NCBI GenBank assembly: GCA_011800805.1
Contig: MPNW01000589.1
Location: forward strand, 15,189-31,666
Length of the DNA: 16,478 bases
DNA from: Hirudo medicinalis
Taxonomy: Eukaryota; Annelida; Clitellata; Hirudinida; Hirudinidae
Direction of reading: 5' to 3'
Positions 9,158-16,478 of the stretch are shown in pieces. Made by a program: the position numbers and the translations under genes. The notes below the pieces were generated by a model. The model was not told the DNA's origin. It saw only the letters and a list, made by a program, of their open reading frames with translations, and searched no databases. Every line of letters begins with the position of its first letter. Positions within the stretch are counted from its first letter, which is position 1.

Positions 9158-9314
9158 TTATTCAAAAACAAACCGAATTGTAGGCCATCGAAAGGCAGAG
9201 AAAATGGTTGATGTGGTAATGTCGTCTGCTAATGCATTCCAGAGCTACACCTTTTGGGAAGAAGAATTTAGCAGCGTTTATGGAGCATAAGACAAGTGGG
9301 CAGAATGTATTTCG
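9158..9314 (-). mobile_element. LINE reverse-transcriptase C-terminal remnant, frameshifted
   Basis: Read on the minus strand, 9314-9240 gives a frame with AAKFFFPKGVAL. A shifted frame from 9241 gives WNALADDITTSTIFSAFRW and ends at a TAA at 9158-9160. Joined, this resembles the tail of non-LTR retrotransposon reverse transcriptases (FF..R/K-x-V..LWN-x-L followed by an F-rich helix). The frameshift lies between VAL and WNA. No other domain of a LINE is visible nearby, so this is a short 5'-truncated and mutated fragment. The clade cannot be decided. Confidence 0.55.
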
Positions 9315-9833
9315 AGAAATAAACTAATTGAATTATTAATAGAATCTTTTTTTTCCTCTTAACTTGCTTTTAATCAATATACGATTTTATAATTCCAACT
9401 TTGAAAGGTGTCGGTGATTGCAACGAGTGCACGTTTGTAAGTTTGGTAATTTGTTATCAAAATATTTTTGATATTCGAGTAGCGAATAGAAAACAATATG
9501 ATGATACTTTTAAATATATTGGTAGATTTTTTTTTATAGTAAATATATTGCACTGTAATTTCATTTTGCTTGTTTATTTTCGTGAAATAAAGTTATTATG
9601 AGAAATATTTCTCTCAGCAACCATCATCAACCGGGATGAAAATCCGGATCCGTTTGCACGATTTCCTTCTTGGTTGTTCACTTTCTTTTGACGTCTCCGT
9701 GTTTCAACTTCGAGAAAGTTTAACTGCATTCGTTGGAAGTTTGAAAATCACTAATTAAAACAGTTGAACAATTCAGTTCAATATCTTCCGTCGGTGATTT
9801 AAAATTATGAAACATTTTTTATTCATTTTTCTT

Positions 9834-9839
9834 TTTATT
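9834..9839 (-). terminator. AATAAA poly(A) signal of the relic copy
   Basis: AATAAA on the minus strand, about 67 bases past the stop of the orphan exon 3. A second AATAAA lies at 9823-9818. The position matches the poly(A) signal of gene C in the duplicated flank. Confidence 0.45.
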
Positions 9840-9905
9840 CATCATTTTTCAAAATTTAACAAAACATTCAAAACATACATACTTGTCTGATATTTCCCTA
9901 GTCAG

Positions 9906-9976
9906 TCAGGTGTAATCATACCAAAGTAGACCATCAGCAAGAGCGAAAGATGGGAATGGACCTTTCTGAAGTTCAA
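9906..9976 (-). pseudogene. Orphan exon 3 of a fourth PAN+GG/ILEI gene
   Basis: A 71-base stretch follows a good acceptor (TTATTGTTTCAG) and reads in phase 1 as 22 codons plus TGA, with GPFPSFALADG aligning to SPFVSLSPDNG of gene C exon 3. The acceptor region, the 3' UTR with AATAAA and part of intron 2 also match gene C. Exons 1 and 2 are absent to the right: the flank matching gene C stops near 10110, and the next matching block (10624) corresponds to sequence upstream of gene C. The gene appears to have lost its PAN and GG modules by an internal deletion. The exon has no internal stop, so either the loss is recent or the exon could be spliced onto other transcripts. Confidence 0.7.
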
Positions 9977-10110
9977 CTGAAACAATAATCCGTGTTTTCA
10001 ACATTTATGGTGTCTGACAGGGTGTACAATCAGAAATTTATATTGGTTACAATTTAAGAATAAAATTAATTAATTCCTCGTATTTGTAAATTATTGCTCA
10101 ATTAAAAGGT

Positions 10111-10623
10111 TTAGTTCAATAGATAAGTATGTAAATCTAATGTGTTTCAGTACATTGTACAAAAACTGGTCTATCCAAATCCAGTATATCGGTGGTCTTG
10201 AACTCTGTTGTTCTGTTGAACATACGTCACTCTAATCAAACTCTGAATCGTTATTATTACAAGAAGTTATAAGTTACAAATGTAATTAGGAGAAAATTAT
10301 GAAATGCACTGCCAGTCGAACCGTGGTACTTCTCGGTACTATCGCATTAGGGAAACCTCTCTATATGTTTTCAGTTTAATTGCGAGCAGGTTGGAACAAG
10401 GGACGAATCGACAACTTTTTTCTCAACCTTTACTTGTTTCTATTGTTGATTTTTAAGCATTGCTTTTTAAATCAAAGAGCTCTTGCAAACAACTACAGAA
10501 TGTCTTAAAACTGCAAATTGTCCCAGGGCAGTTGGTGCTGTCATGGATAACGTTTTACTGTGAATAATAACAAACATTTAAATGTCGATTTGACTCAGAA
10601 ATTGGTGCATTGCAATTAGTACA
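10111..10623. other. Deletion scar region, no gene recognised
   Basis: In the tandem-copy model this roughly 510-base stretch stands where about 1.8 kb with exons 2 and 1 would lie (12597-14412 in the gene C copy). I see no remnant of PAN or GG coding sequence in any frame and no clear repeat. Confidence 0.4.
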
Positions 10624-10835
10624 AGCGTACGAGGAAATATATAGTCTTTTAGATGTTTTGAATTACAGCAGTGGACAAATTGTAAAGTTTAAATACATAT
10701 TTTGTTTATATTTAGGCGCCTCTGACGCTATGCAAATGGCGCATTATAAATTAACTATTATTATTATTATTATTATTATTATATTATTTTGCAAAAATTG
10801 AAAATAAAAAAGGATCAAAAGAGACCAAACACGGT
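10624..10835. repeat. Duplicated upstream block, left copy (pairs with 14413-14552)
   Basis: The block shares GTACGAGG, ATAGTCTTTTA, a GAATTACAG.AGTGGACAAAT stretch, AAATTGTAAAG, AAATACATA and the GAAAGAGACC-type end with 14413-14552. It contains a microsatellite of about nine ATT units at 10757-10782 that is not expanded in the partner. A 63-codon plus-strand frame here is not conserved in the partner copy, so it is not a gene. Confidence 0.75.
10757..10782. repeat. (ATT)n microsatellite
   Basis: A near-perfect run of ATT units inside the duplicated block, absent at the corresponding place in the 14.4-kb copy. Confidence 0.9.
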
Positions 10836-11577
10836 ACACGTTCATTACATAAACTAAACTATAGACAATCAGAAGTTTCTGAAGGAGGAGAGCAAAGGTA
10901 TTTCTAATTTCAATTTTTGACGATGACTAAAGTGCCTTCAAGGCCTCGGGCGCTACCTCTCAATTAGTCGGTCTGGTTTAGATCACCAGCCACCAAATGT
11001 TAGAGCATTGTGACACAAAATGTTAGTATTTTGACAAAATCCAGGAGGGATTGTTATTCTTTCTGTGCAATATTTAATTTTAATAACTTAAAAAAAAATA
11101 TTTTTATCAGGATTTCAAACAATACACTACAGTTTATGACAGCCTAAACCTTAAAGCCTAGTAAAATGTTACTTATTACAATAATTATAGAATTATATAT
11201 TTATTTATTATTTATGGAATATTATTATTATTATTTATATTGTCGCTATTATACAATCGATAGCATGCAGTTATGCCTCATTCTGTAATTAAGAAAACAA
11301 TAAGAGACGATTTTGACGCTTTTTGTGAGTCATTCAACTTCTATGACAATTGAAATGGCTCTTTCAGGTCGGACATCATCAGGTACATCTTGTCAGGAAA
11401 TCGTTTTACACTAAGTCCAACCCCAGCCGAGGTCAGTGGGTTCACATTTGAGTGATTTCACATTTTCATCTTTTTAATATTCATACGTAATATTTATTGC
11501 CTTTTGGCAAAATTTAGTCCATCGTTTGGAAACGTTTTGCAAATCTCATTCTTCAGTTTTTCTCCATTTCAGAGTGG
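10836..11577. other. Intergenic, junction zone of the tandem duplication
   Basis: No gene is recognised. A GTTAGTATTTTGACAAAAT stretch near 11022-11040 recurs near 14608-14625, extending the upstream block. AT-rich DNA with ATT runs lies at 11190-11240, followed by CTATTATACAATCGATAG at 11246-11263, which recurs with one mismatch at 16441-16458. The junction between the two tandem copies should lie between 11263 and 11578. Confidence 0.45.
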
Positions 11578-12596
11578 AATTTCTCTCAGCAACACTCAAC
11601 CAGGGTGAATATCCGGATCCGATCTCCTTCTTGGTCGATTCATTGCTTCAATTTTGGTTTAATTAGTTCCAGTTTGTAGTGATTGGTCAAATTCCTTTTG
11701 TTCTCCTTTTGTGGATGACCCCTGTTCTGCTCCACTTCGATGCGTTTCTCAACACTGGCTCACTACTGTTAGCATCGTAATAAACAAAACATTGCAAACA
11801 TTAAATATATTATTAACAATTTAAAATAATAATATTAACTAATTACAAATAATTATTTAATTAAACTTCTTTTTAATGTCTTCAAGTATCTTCAAAAAAA
11901 TATAAGCAAAAAAGCATTCATTGGAAGTTTGAAAATCACTAATTAAACCACCCTCTGATGTCATTACAACGATGGGAATGCTACTGAGTGTCAAAATGAA
12001 TGTTCCATGCACGTCACAAGTAGAAGAATCATTGGAAAATAATCAATTAATTATAATTAATTATTATCATTTATTATCAATTATTATCAATTAATTATAA
12101 TTGATTATTATTTTTACAATAAAATGAATTTATCGTTAAATTTGTGTCGATTGCAATGAAGTTCAACAACATTTCATGCCAGATTTCCTTGCCATCCTCC
12201 GATTTTCCCCTAAAACAAAAACAAAACGAAACATAGTTAAACAATTCAGTTCAATATCTTCCGTTGGTTTATTAAATTAATTATTAATTTAAAATAATAA
12301 AACATTTTTGATTCATTTTTCTTTTATTTATCATTTCTCAAAATTTAACCAAACATTCAAAACTTACAACCTGTCTGATATGTCCCTAAACTACTCGATA
12401 AAAGAGTAAAAATTGTCCATTATCAGGAGAGAGAGATACGAATGGACTGTTCACAACCTCAGCTGAAACACGAATCCGATTATATACGATGATTTATATA
12501 TAATGACATTTATATTGGTTACCTCATTTGGTGGTGTAATTTAAGAATAAAATAAATTAATTCCTCGTATTTGTAAATTACTGCTTAAATAAAAAG
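11578..12596. repeat. Duplicated flank, right copy (pairs with 9607-10110)
   Basis: The matching blocks are 11578-11640, 11914-11948 and 12236-12596, separated by sequence not found in the left copy. The last block contains the 3' UTR, exon 3 and most of intron 2 of gene C. At 12040-12115 an AT-only inverted repeat built from TTATTATCAATTAATTATAA-like units lies in one of the copy-specific insertions. Confidence 0.75.
12323..12328 (-). terminator. AATAAA poly(A) signal of gene C
   Basis: Canonical AATAAA on the minus strand, 58 bases past the stop of gene C exon 3, conserved in position in the relic copy. Confidence 0.6.
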
Positions 12597-13686
12597 TGAC
12601 TACATAAGTGTATAATTTACATTCCTGATATAATGAAAGAATTATCACCCATGACGAATGTCGTGAAACCATGTGGAACCCAATTATTCTGATTCTGACA
12701 ATATGTTGGAGTGCCTTTGACGCAAATGAAAGCCAGAGAATGTGAGTACGAACTTCCGTATGCCACTTTAAATCTTTGGTCAAGGTAGTAGGTCAATGTC
12801 GGATCAAAGAAATCTCCAACCGAATATCCGATCAAGAAAGATCCAGTCGAAACTTGAGAGTCACTCGAGAGAGTGAATCTGCTCCTTTCGCTAGCTGAAG
12901 CCAATGTATCGAAAACATTGTGGCTGTAGGGTTGGCAAGTGGTTGAGTTCAACCCAATGATGTGAATGCCACGCGAGTTATTGTAGATGGACCAGGATTT
13001 GTCCGCCTTTTCGACTCTGAATCCATCCATGTTGCTCCTCGTTTTGAAGTTTACAGGATTCCAACGGATTACACAATCAAGTCGCTTTTCTGGAAAGGCG
13101 AAAACAAACTTGGTGTTATTGTATAACTTTGTGAGTTGCACCAACGTGTAAATATGTCAACCAAATCCTTACATTAAGTTGTGTTAATTATTCTCCTGCA
13201 CAAGCTTCAAATGACTTTAATTTGAAAGTTTTATGTGTTTAAATTAGAAGTATCACTTTAGTCAACTTCATTTGATACAAAATGTATAAGCAGAAAAGGC
13301 ATTATATAATATTAGTAGTTTTATTAATCAAAGCGATAACCTCTTTTCACGAAAGACTTGCACACGTCTGCCTCAACCTCCAGCATTGAGGTAAACTTTT
13401 GATATTTGTGACAGAATCCTCTTCCGTCTTTCAGTCTCACGACTTGACAAACCAGACAATTTGGATCTCGCTGGCAAAATAAAATACATTCTTTCAATTC
13501 CTTGGGGATTGGGGATGATGTCAGATTGTCCACGGAAGGCCATGTCCTTACTGGATTGTTTCTTACTGGAAAAAGGCAGGAATTTCTTTCAAACACTTTT
13601 GCTCTCTGAAAGAAAGCAGCTTTGTTTGGTTGGATGAGTGATAGCAAAATGGCTGAACTTAGAAATCTTATTAAACTTGCAACCAT
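12386..13686 (-). CDS. Gene C: diverged secreted PAN/apple + GG/ILEI domain protein
   Basis: Three exons: 13686-13341, 13089-12649 and 12462-12386, with 251- and 186-base introns, both phase 1 (864 coding bases, 287 residues). A signal peptide of about 23 residues ends PNKA. The PAN module has the six family cysteines (37, 67, 71, 77, 92, 109) plus an extra one at 80. The GG/ILEI core reads GIHIIGLNSTTC, VFDTLASASERSRF, GSFLIGYSVGD and SLAFICVKG. The acceptor before exon 2 (TTTTCGCCTTTCCAG) is the best in the window. The exon 1 donor is GAG|GTTATC and the exon 2 donor is G|GTGATA. The last exon encodes a tail with SPFVSLSPDNG. A TATA box lies about 55 bases above the ATG and AATAAA follows the stop. 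The protein is clearly diverged from A and B and is the closer relative of the relic at 9.9 kb. Confidence 0.8.
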
Positions 13687-13740
13687 TATTACTGAGAATG
13701 TGTTTAAGTGAATGTGTGATTCAAATTATGGAAAATTAAA

Positions 13741-13747
13741 TTTTATA
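13741..13747 (-). promoter_or_regulatory. TATA box of gene C
   Basis: TATAAAA on the minus strand, 55 bases above the ATG at 13686. Initiation about 30 bases downstream would leave a 5' UTR of roughly 25 to 30 bases. No equally clear box is seen at genes A or B. Confidence 0.5.
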
Positions 13748-14412
13748 TAATAGAATTTAATAAGCACTGCTTAGCTCTATTTAAGAAGTAAGCACTTTTA
13801 AAACATGACTTCTAAAACATGGCTAAGTTGCTGCGAATGTGAAATAAATGCGCATTTCATCGCTCTTTTACGATCGAAATTGTAAAGAAATTGTCATCTG
13901 TCGAAAGCGTCCACTTAATCGGCCAGTTCGTAACAATGGAATACGCCTGAATTATTCAGCTATTCTCATTCATTAAGTCATAAAGCATTTTTTTTCAAAT
14001 TGCTTAAAGAAATTAAATACCAGAACATTGAACTATCTACAGTAGTACGAATGAAACTTTCAATTCTAATTACCGATTAAATGCATGGATTTATCATTAT
14101 GCAAAAAAAGGTGTTTTGAAATAAAATAATAGAGAAAAATGGAAATATAATTTCATATTAAATATCTTTTTGCATCAACAAAATAAATTTTTGTTGTTAT
14201 TGACTTTTCACGTTTCCCTTCTCTCTTTTTTGGACGCCGAAAAATCACATTTTTGGGATTTTTTTATTAAGTTTGAAAATAAAATTTCACCAAATTCAAT
14301 GTAAAACTTTCGAAGCACAGGTTACATAACCTACTAAATTTGAGTAATTGTCGTGACACATTGGTTGAAAGATCGTCAAAAAATGGGTATTACCTATCTG
14401 TTTTGGACTGGG
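13748..14412. other. 5' flank of gene C, no gene recognised
   Basis: AT-rich DNA with short A and T runs. No coding stretch, repeat pair or RNA gene is recognised. Confidence 0.4.
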
Positions 14413-14552
14413 TGTACGAGGTAAAGTATAGTCTTTTAAAGTTTTTGAATTACAGTAGTGGACAAATTGTAAAGATTAAATACATACTTTATTTTTATTA
14501 TCTTTGCTAAAATTGAAAAAAAAAAATAGATCGAAAGAGACCTGAACGAAAC
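14413..14552. repeat. Duplicated upstream block, right copy (pairs with 10624-10835)
   Basis: Same order and orientation as the left copy, lacking the ATT expansion. It lies about 0.7 kb upstream of gene C, as the left copy lies about 0.65 kb to the right of the orphan exon 3. Confidence 0.75.
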
Positions 14553-14564
14553 ATGAACTACACA

Positions 14565-14674
14565 TCCATGAGCGTCCGGGTGGAGCAAAGTTTTATTGTT
14601 ATTAGTTAGTATTTTGACAAAATGTGACAAAATGAGCATTTGCTCAACCTTGCTCCCCTCTACGGACGCCCATG
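14565..14674. mobile_element. Small foldback element
   Basis: The left arm, 14567-14590 (CATGAGCGTCCGG...GGAGCAAAG), and right arm, 14649-14674 (reverse complement CATGGGCGTCCGTAGAGGGG then AGCAAG), are inverted relatives about 25 bases long around a 58-base loop. The arms recall short non-autonomous DNA elements with GGGCGTCCG ends. There is no coding capacity. The 81-codon minus-strand frame at 14436-14681 crosses it and is not treated as a gene. Confidence 0.4.
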
Positions 14675-14963
14675 TACACAATTATTCTAGGATGATATTA
14701 TGAAATTTTGACGATTCTTGTAGATTAAAATGTAATGCAACCAATAATTAGACTAACTTAGGTAATTGCGATAAAATATAATTATGAGACTTTCTGATCC
14801 ACTGTTTTTTCCAACTAGTTCGGAATTCAGCTGAAACGTATATTTGTTCTTCGAATGTTATTACGAAATCGCATATCAATCAGTATTAACAATTAATTGC
14901 TCACAATTTTCAATCTGTAGATCTTAATCTGAATAAAAGAATTGAAATATGAAAGTTACAAAA

Positions 14964-14969
14964 TTTATT
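14964..14969 (-). terminator. AATAAA poly(A) signal after the candidate exon
   Basis: AATAAA on the minus strand, 56 to 61 bases past the TAG at 15025-15027. It supports a 3'-terminal exon just upstream. Confidence 0.4.
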
Positions 14970-15024
14970 TGTCGAACGCTGAATCTCAAGAAAATGTGAC
15001 TCAAAATTTGTAATTGTTACGTAG

Positions 15025-15130
15025 CTAGCACATCCCTGCGGCCATTGTTAGATATTCTTCGATTTGTTTACGTTGCACTGGGATTGCGTGTTCTAAATGC
15101 TTAGCGGCACCTACGAATTTCTGTTGTTTG
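15025..15130 (-). CDS. Candidate terminal exon of an unrecognised gene
   Basis: After an acceptor-like site (ATAATAGCTTTCAG), 106 bases read in phase 2 as 34 codons plus TAG. The peptide is soluble and protein-like (KFVGAAKHLEHAIPVQRKQI is part of it), with a charged amphipathic helix character unlike translations of nearby AT-rich DNA. AATAAA follows about 60 bases past the stop. I do not recognise the family. It does not resemble exon 3 of the PAN + GG genes. Upstream exons would lie to the right, but I could not find a convincing one before the window ends, so the gene may start outside it or the exon may be stranded. Confidence 0.35.
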
Positions 15131-16262
15131 CTGAAAGCTATTATAGAAAGATTAGTTTCCGTTAATAAAGTTTTTTAGTTAGTCATTATACGAGAGTTTC
15201 GGCTTTCCTCGACTTAACGACATAACGAAAAATGATGAAGATTGCTGAAAATATCTATGTCCAAATGTTAAATTTATTCTGATAAATTAATTGGAATCGC
15301 TGACGTGTCAATTGCACGGTCGTTGTAGAGCAGTTTCGTGATTGTTTAATATTTTTAAAATAAAAATTGAAATTAATCACCACTAACATAATTATTAGTT
15401 CAAAAGGGTGAAATAAGTTTTATGAAATGTTCTTGCACAAAATCCTAGATCCTGCATAAATTTGTATTTTTGATAAGTCATAAAATTTGAAAATATTCAA
15501 AGTGGAATGTCCAAAATCGGAAAATGGCATGAAACTCAGCCAACTCATAATCATTTTAAGATTAGGGTTAATTCAAATCCACTTTACCACTTTACATAAA
15601 ATTCATTTTTAAATCAATTCCAATTTAAGGAAAACTAGTCCAATTCAGGATATTACAGGCCATCACACTTCCCTCTAAGTGCCATATGACTACTCGGTGT
15701 AATTATGGCCTCTTCGTGAATTGATATAGGACGCAGCCATTATTTGAATGTCAAGAAACATTTAGCTGCTGACATGTACGTTCAAAAAGGACGGAAATTG
15801 GCCGAGTGTCCAATAGGTTGAATGGGTCAGAAAAATGACTCTAATTGCTTTGGAATTAATAAAAACTTTTTTTGTAATTTGGCCATCTGAGACAAGAATA
15901 ATTGCAACCAAGGCACAAACAACGAACTAAGAGAATAAGATTCATTTCATAAATCCTTGCCAAACCTATCTAACCTCTTTCTTTACATTACTTTTGCATC
16001 GTCTGACATTTTGCAGACAAAATTGTTATTTTTATATTGCATGTTTGCATATTGTTACTCCATGGCATGTCACCTGTCAAAAGTCCAAATCATTTTCTAA
16101 AGGCCGGTCGTTTGCTTTCAATTGTTTGCTATTCAAAATTCGTCACGGATTTGCTGTAAGTATTAGAAAATCTCAGATCATATGCACATTTCACAGCATG
16201 AAATCAGATCTCTAGACTGCACATGTGCTTTTTCTGTGATTCAACTCAGAAATTTGTTTGAT
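15131..16262. other. Intergenic or intronic, no further exon recognised
   Basis: If the candidate exon at 15025-15130 is real, this may be intron. An imperfect inverted repeat (GGCCATCACAC near 15659 with GTGTAATTATGGCC near 15698) is present. A 73-codon plus-strand frame at 15994-16215 shows no domain. A short plus-strand open stretch at about 15728-15820 looks mildly protein-like but has no support. Confidence 0.35.
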
Positions 16263-16321
16263 GGGGCACTTGTGTGAGTGTTAGAGCACTAGTCCGAGTC
16301 AAGAAGTCTGGCGAACATCCC
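16263..16321 (+). mobile_element. Decayed tRNA-like SINE head
   Basis: TGTGTGAGTGTTAGAGCAC resembles the A-box and D-arm of a tRNA (TTAGAGCAC is exact). About 25 bases on, GGCGAACATCC stands where a B-box would be but has several mismatches. It does not fold as an intact tRNA. A tRNA-derived SINE promoter region is the best explanation, with weak support. Confidence 0.3.
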
Positions 16322-16478
16322 AATAAAGGAATAGATATGTAGATAGATATTGAGTAGATTGAAAAAATTCTCTTAAATAAAAATTATGCTTATTATAATA
16401 AATAATAAATTTAATTAATTTATATTAATATATATAGCTACTATTGTACAATCGATAGAACGATTAAAAAGCAATTAT
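16322..16478. other. AT-rich right end
   Basis: Low-complexity AT DNA with TAGATA-type repeats. CTATTGTACAATCGATAG at 16441-16458 matches 11246-11263 with one mismatch, following similar ATT/AAT-rich DNA in both places, and may be the far end of the tandem unit. Confidence 0.4.

Larger units (their letters stand above)
9607..10110. repeat. Duplicated flank, left copy (pairs with 11578-12596)
   Basis: Three blocks recur in the same order and orientation near gene C. The first is 9607-9680 with 11578-11640 (shared ATTTCTCTCAGCAAC, ATCCGGATCC and CCTTCTTGG). The second is 9726-9760 with 11914-11948 (GGAAGTTTGAAAATCACTAA). The third is 9763-10110 with 12236-12596 (AACAATTCAGTTCAATATCT, the 3' UTR, exon 3 and part of intron 2). 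The right copy carries extra sequence between the blocks. Similarity stops around 10110, inside what would be intron 2, just before exon 2 would begin. Confidence 0.75.

Noticed and set aside
10610..10801. 63-codon plus-strand frame
   Set aside because: It lies in a repeated block whose second copy (14413-14552) does not keep the frame, and it ends in an ATT microsatellite.
11341..11460. Minus-strand open stretch ending KEPFQLS and a stop, vaguely like the PF-x-SLS tail of exon 3
   Set aside because: No acceptor of the family type (TTTCAG) precedes it, the flanks do not match exon 3 flanks, and the similarity is only a few residues.
12541..12783. 80-codon minus-strand frame overlapping exon 2 of gene C
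   Set aside because: It runs in another frame across the exon 2/intron 2 boundary of gene C and shows no family match.
16263..16321. Functional tRNA gene
   Set aside because: The D-arm resembles a tRNA but the B-box is mismatched and no cloverleaf with paired acceptor and T arms can be drawn.

Overview
This is AT-rich eukaryotic nuclear DNA, most likely from an invertebrate animal. The evidence is GT–AG introns of about 100 to 440 bases, AATAAA or ATTAAA signals after stop codons, a TATA box, decayed transposon fragments, and animal-type secreted domains (PAN/apple and GG/ILEI, the FAM3 fold). I cannot name the species. All convincing genes lie on the minus strand.

Layout, left to right. 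Positions 1-1030 have no confident gene, but hold a cluster of perfect palindromes, a possible eroded coding stretch and a foldback MITE-like element. Positions 1031-2515 hold an uninterrupted 494-codon gene whose C-terminal half resembles the DUF4211 region of CCDC82-type nuclear proteins. Positions 2516-4911 are mainly intergenic, with a possible mini-Helitron at 3068-3213. Positions 4912-13686 carry three paralogous genes (A, B and C here), each read right to left, plus a relic of a fourth. Each gene has three exons: signal peptide plus a six-cysteine PAN/apple module; a GG/ILEI (FAM3-like) module; and a short C-terminal exon. Both introns are phase 1 in all three genes. The mature products should be secreted glycoproteins of about 260-265 residues. 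The third exons (about 75 bases) are too short to appear as open frames on their own and were found by paralogue comparison.

A and B are close relatives, and the first ~185 bases of their exon 2 are nearly identical, which suggests gene conversion. C is more diverged. Between B and C is an orphan, still-open exon 3 (9906-9976). Its flanks match those of C in the same order and orientation: blocks at 9607/11578, 9726/11914, 9763/12236, 10624/14413 and, more weakly, 11246/16441. This reads as a tandem duplication in which one copy later lost exons 1 and 2. A frameshifted LINE reverse-transcriptase tail lies between B and the relic.

Right of C are a small foldback repeat (14565-14674), an isolated candidate terminal exon of an unrecognised minus-strand gene (15025-15130, with an AATAAA signal) and a decayed tRNA-like SINE head (16263-16321). 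The main biological content is a young, locally expanding family of secreted PAN + GG/ILEI proteins. A lectin-like or protein-binding extracellular role is an inference from the domain families; no function is shown by the sequence.
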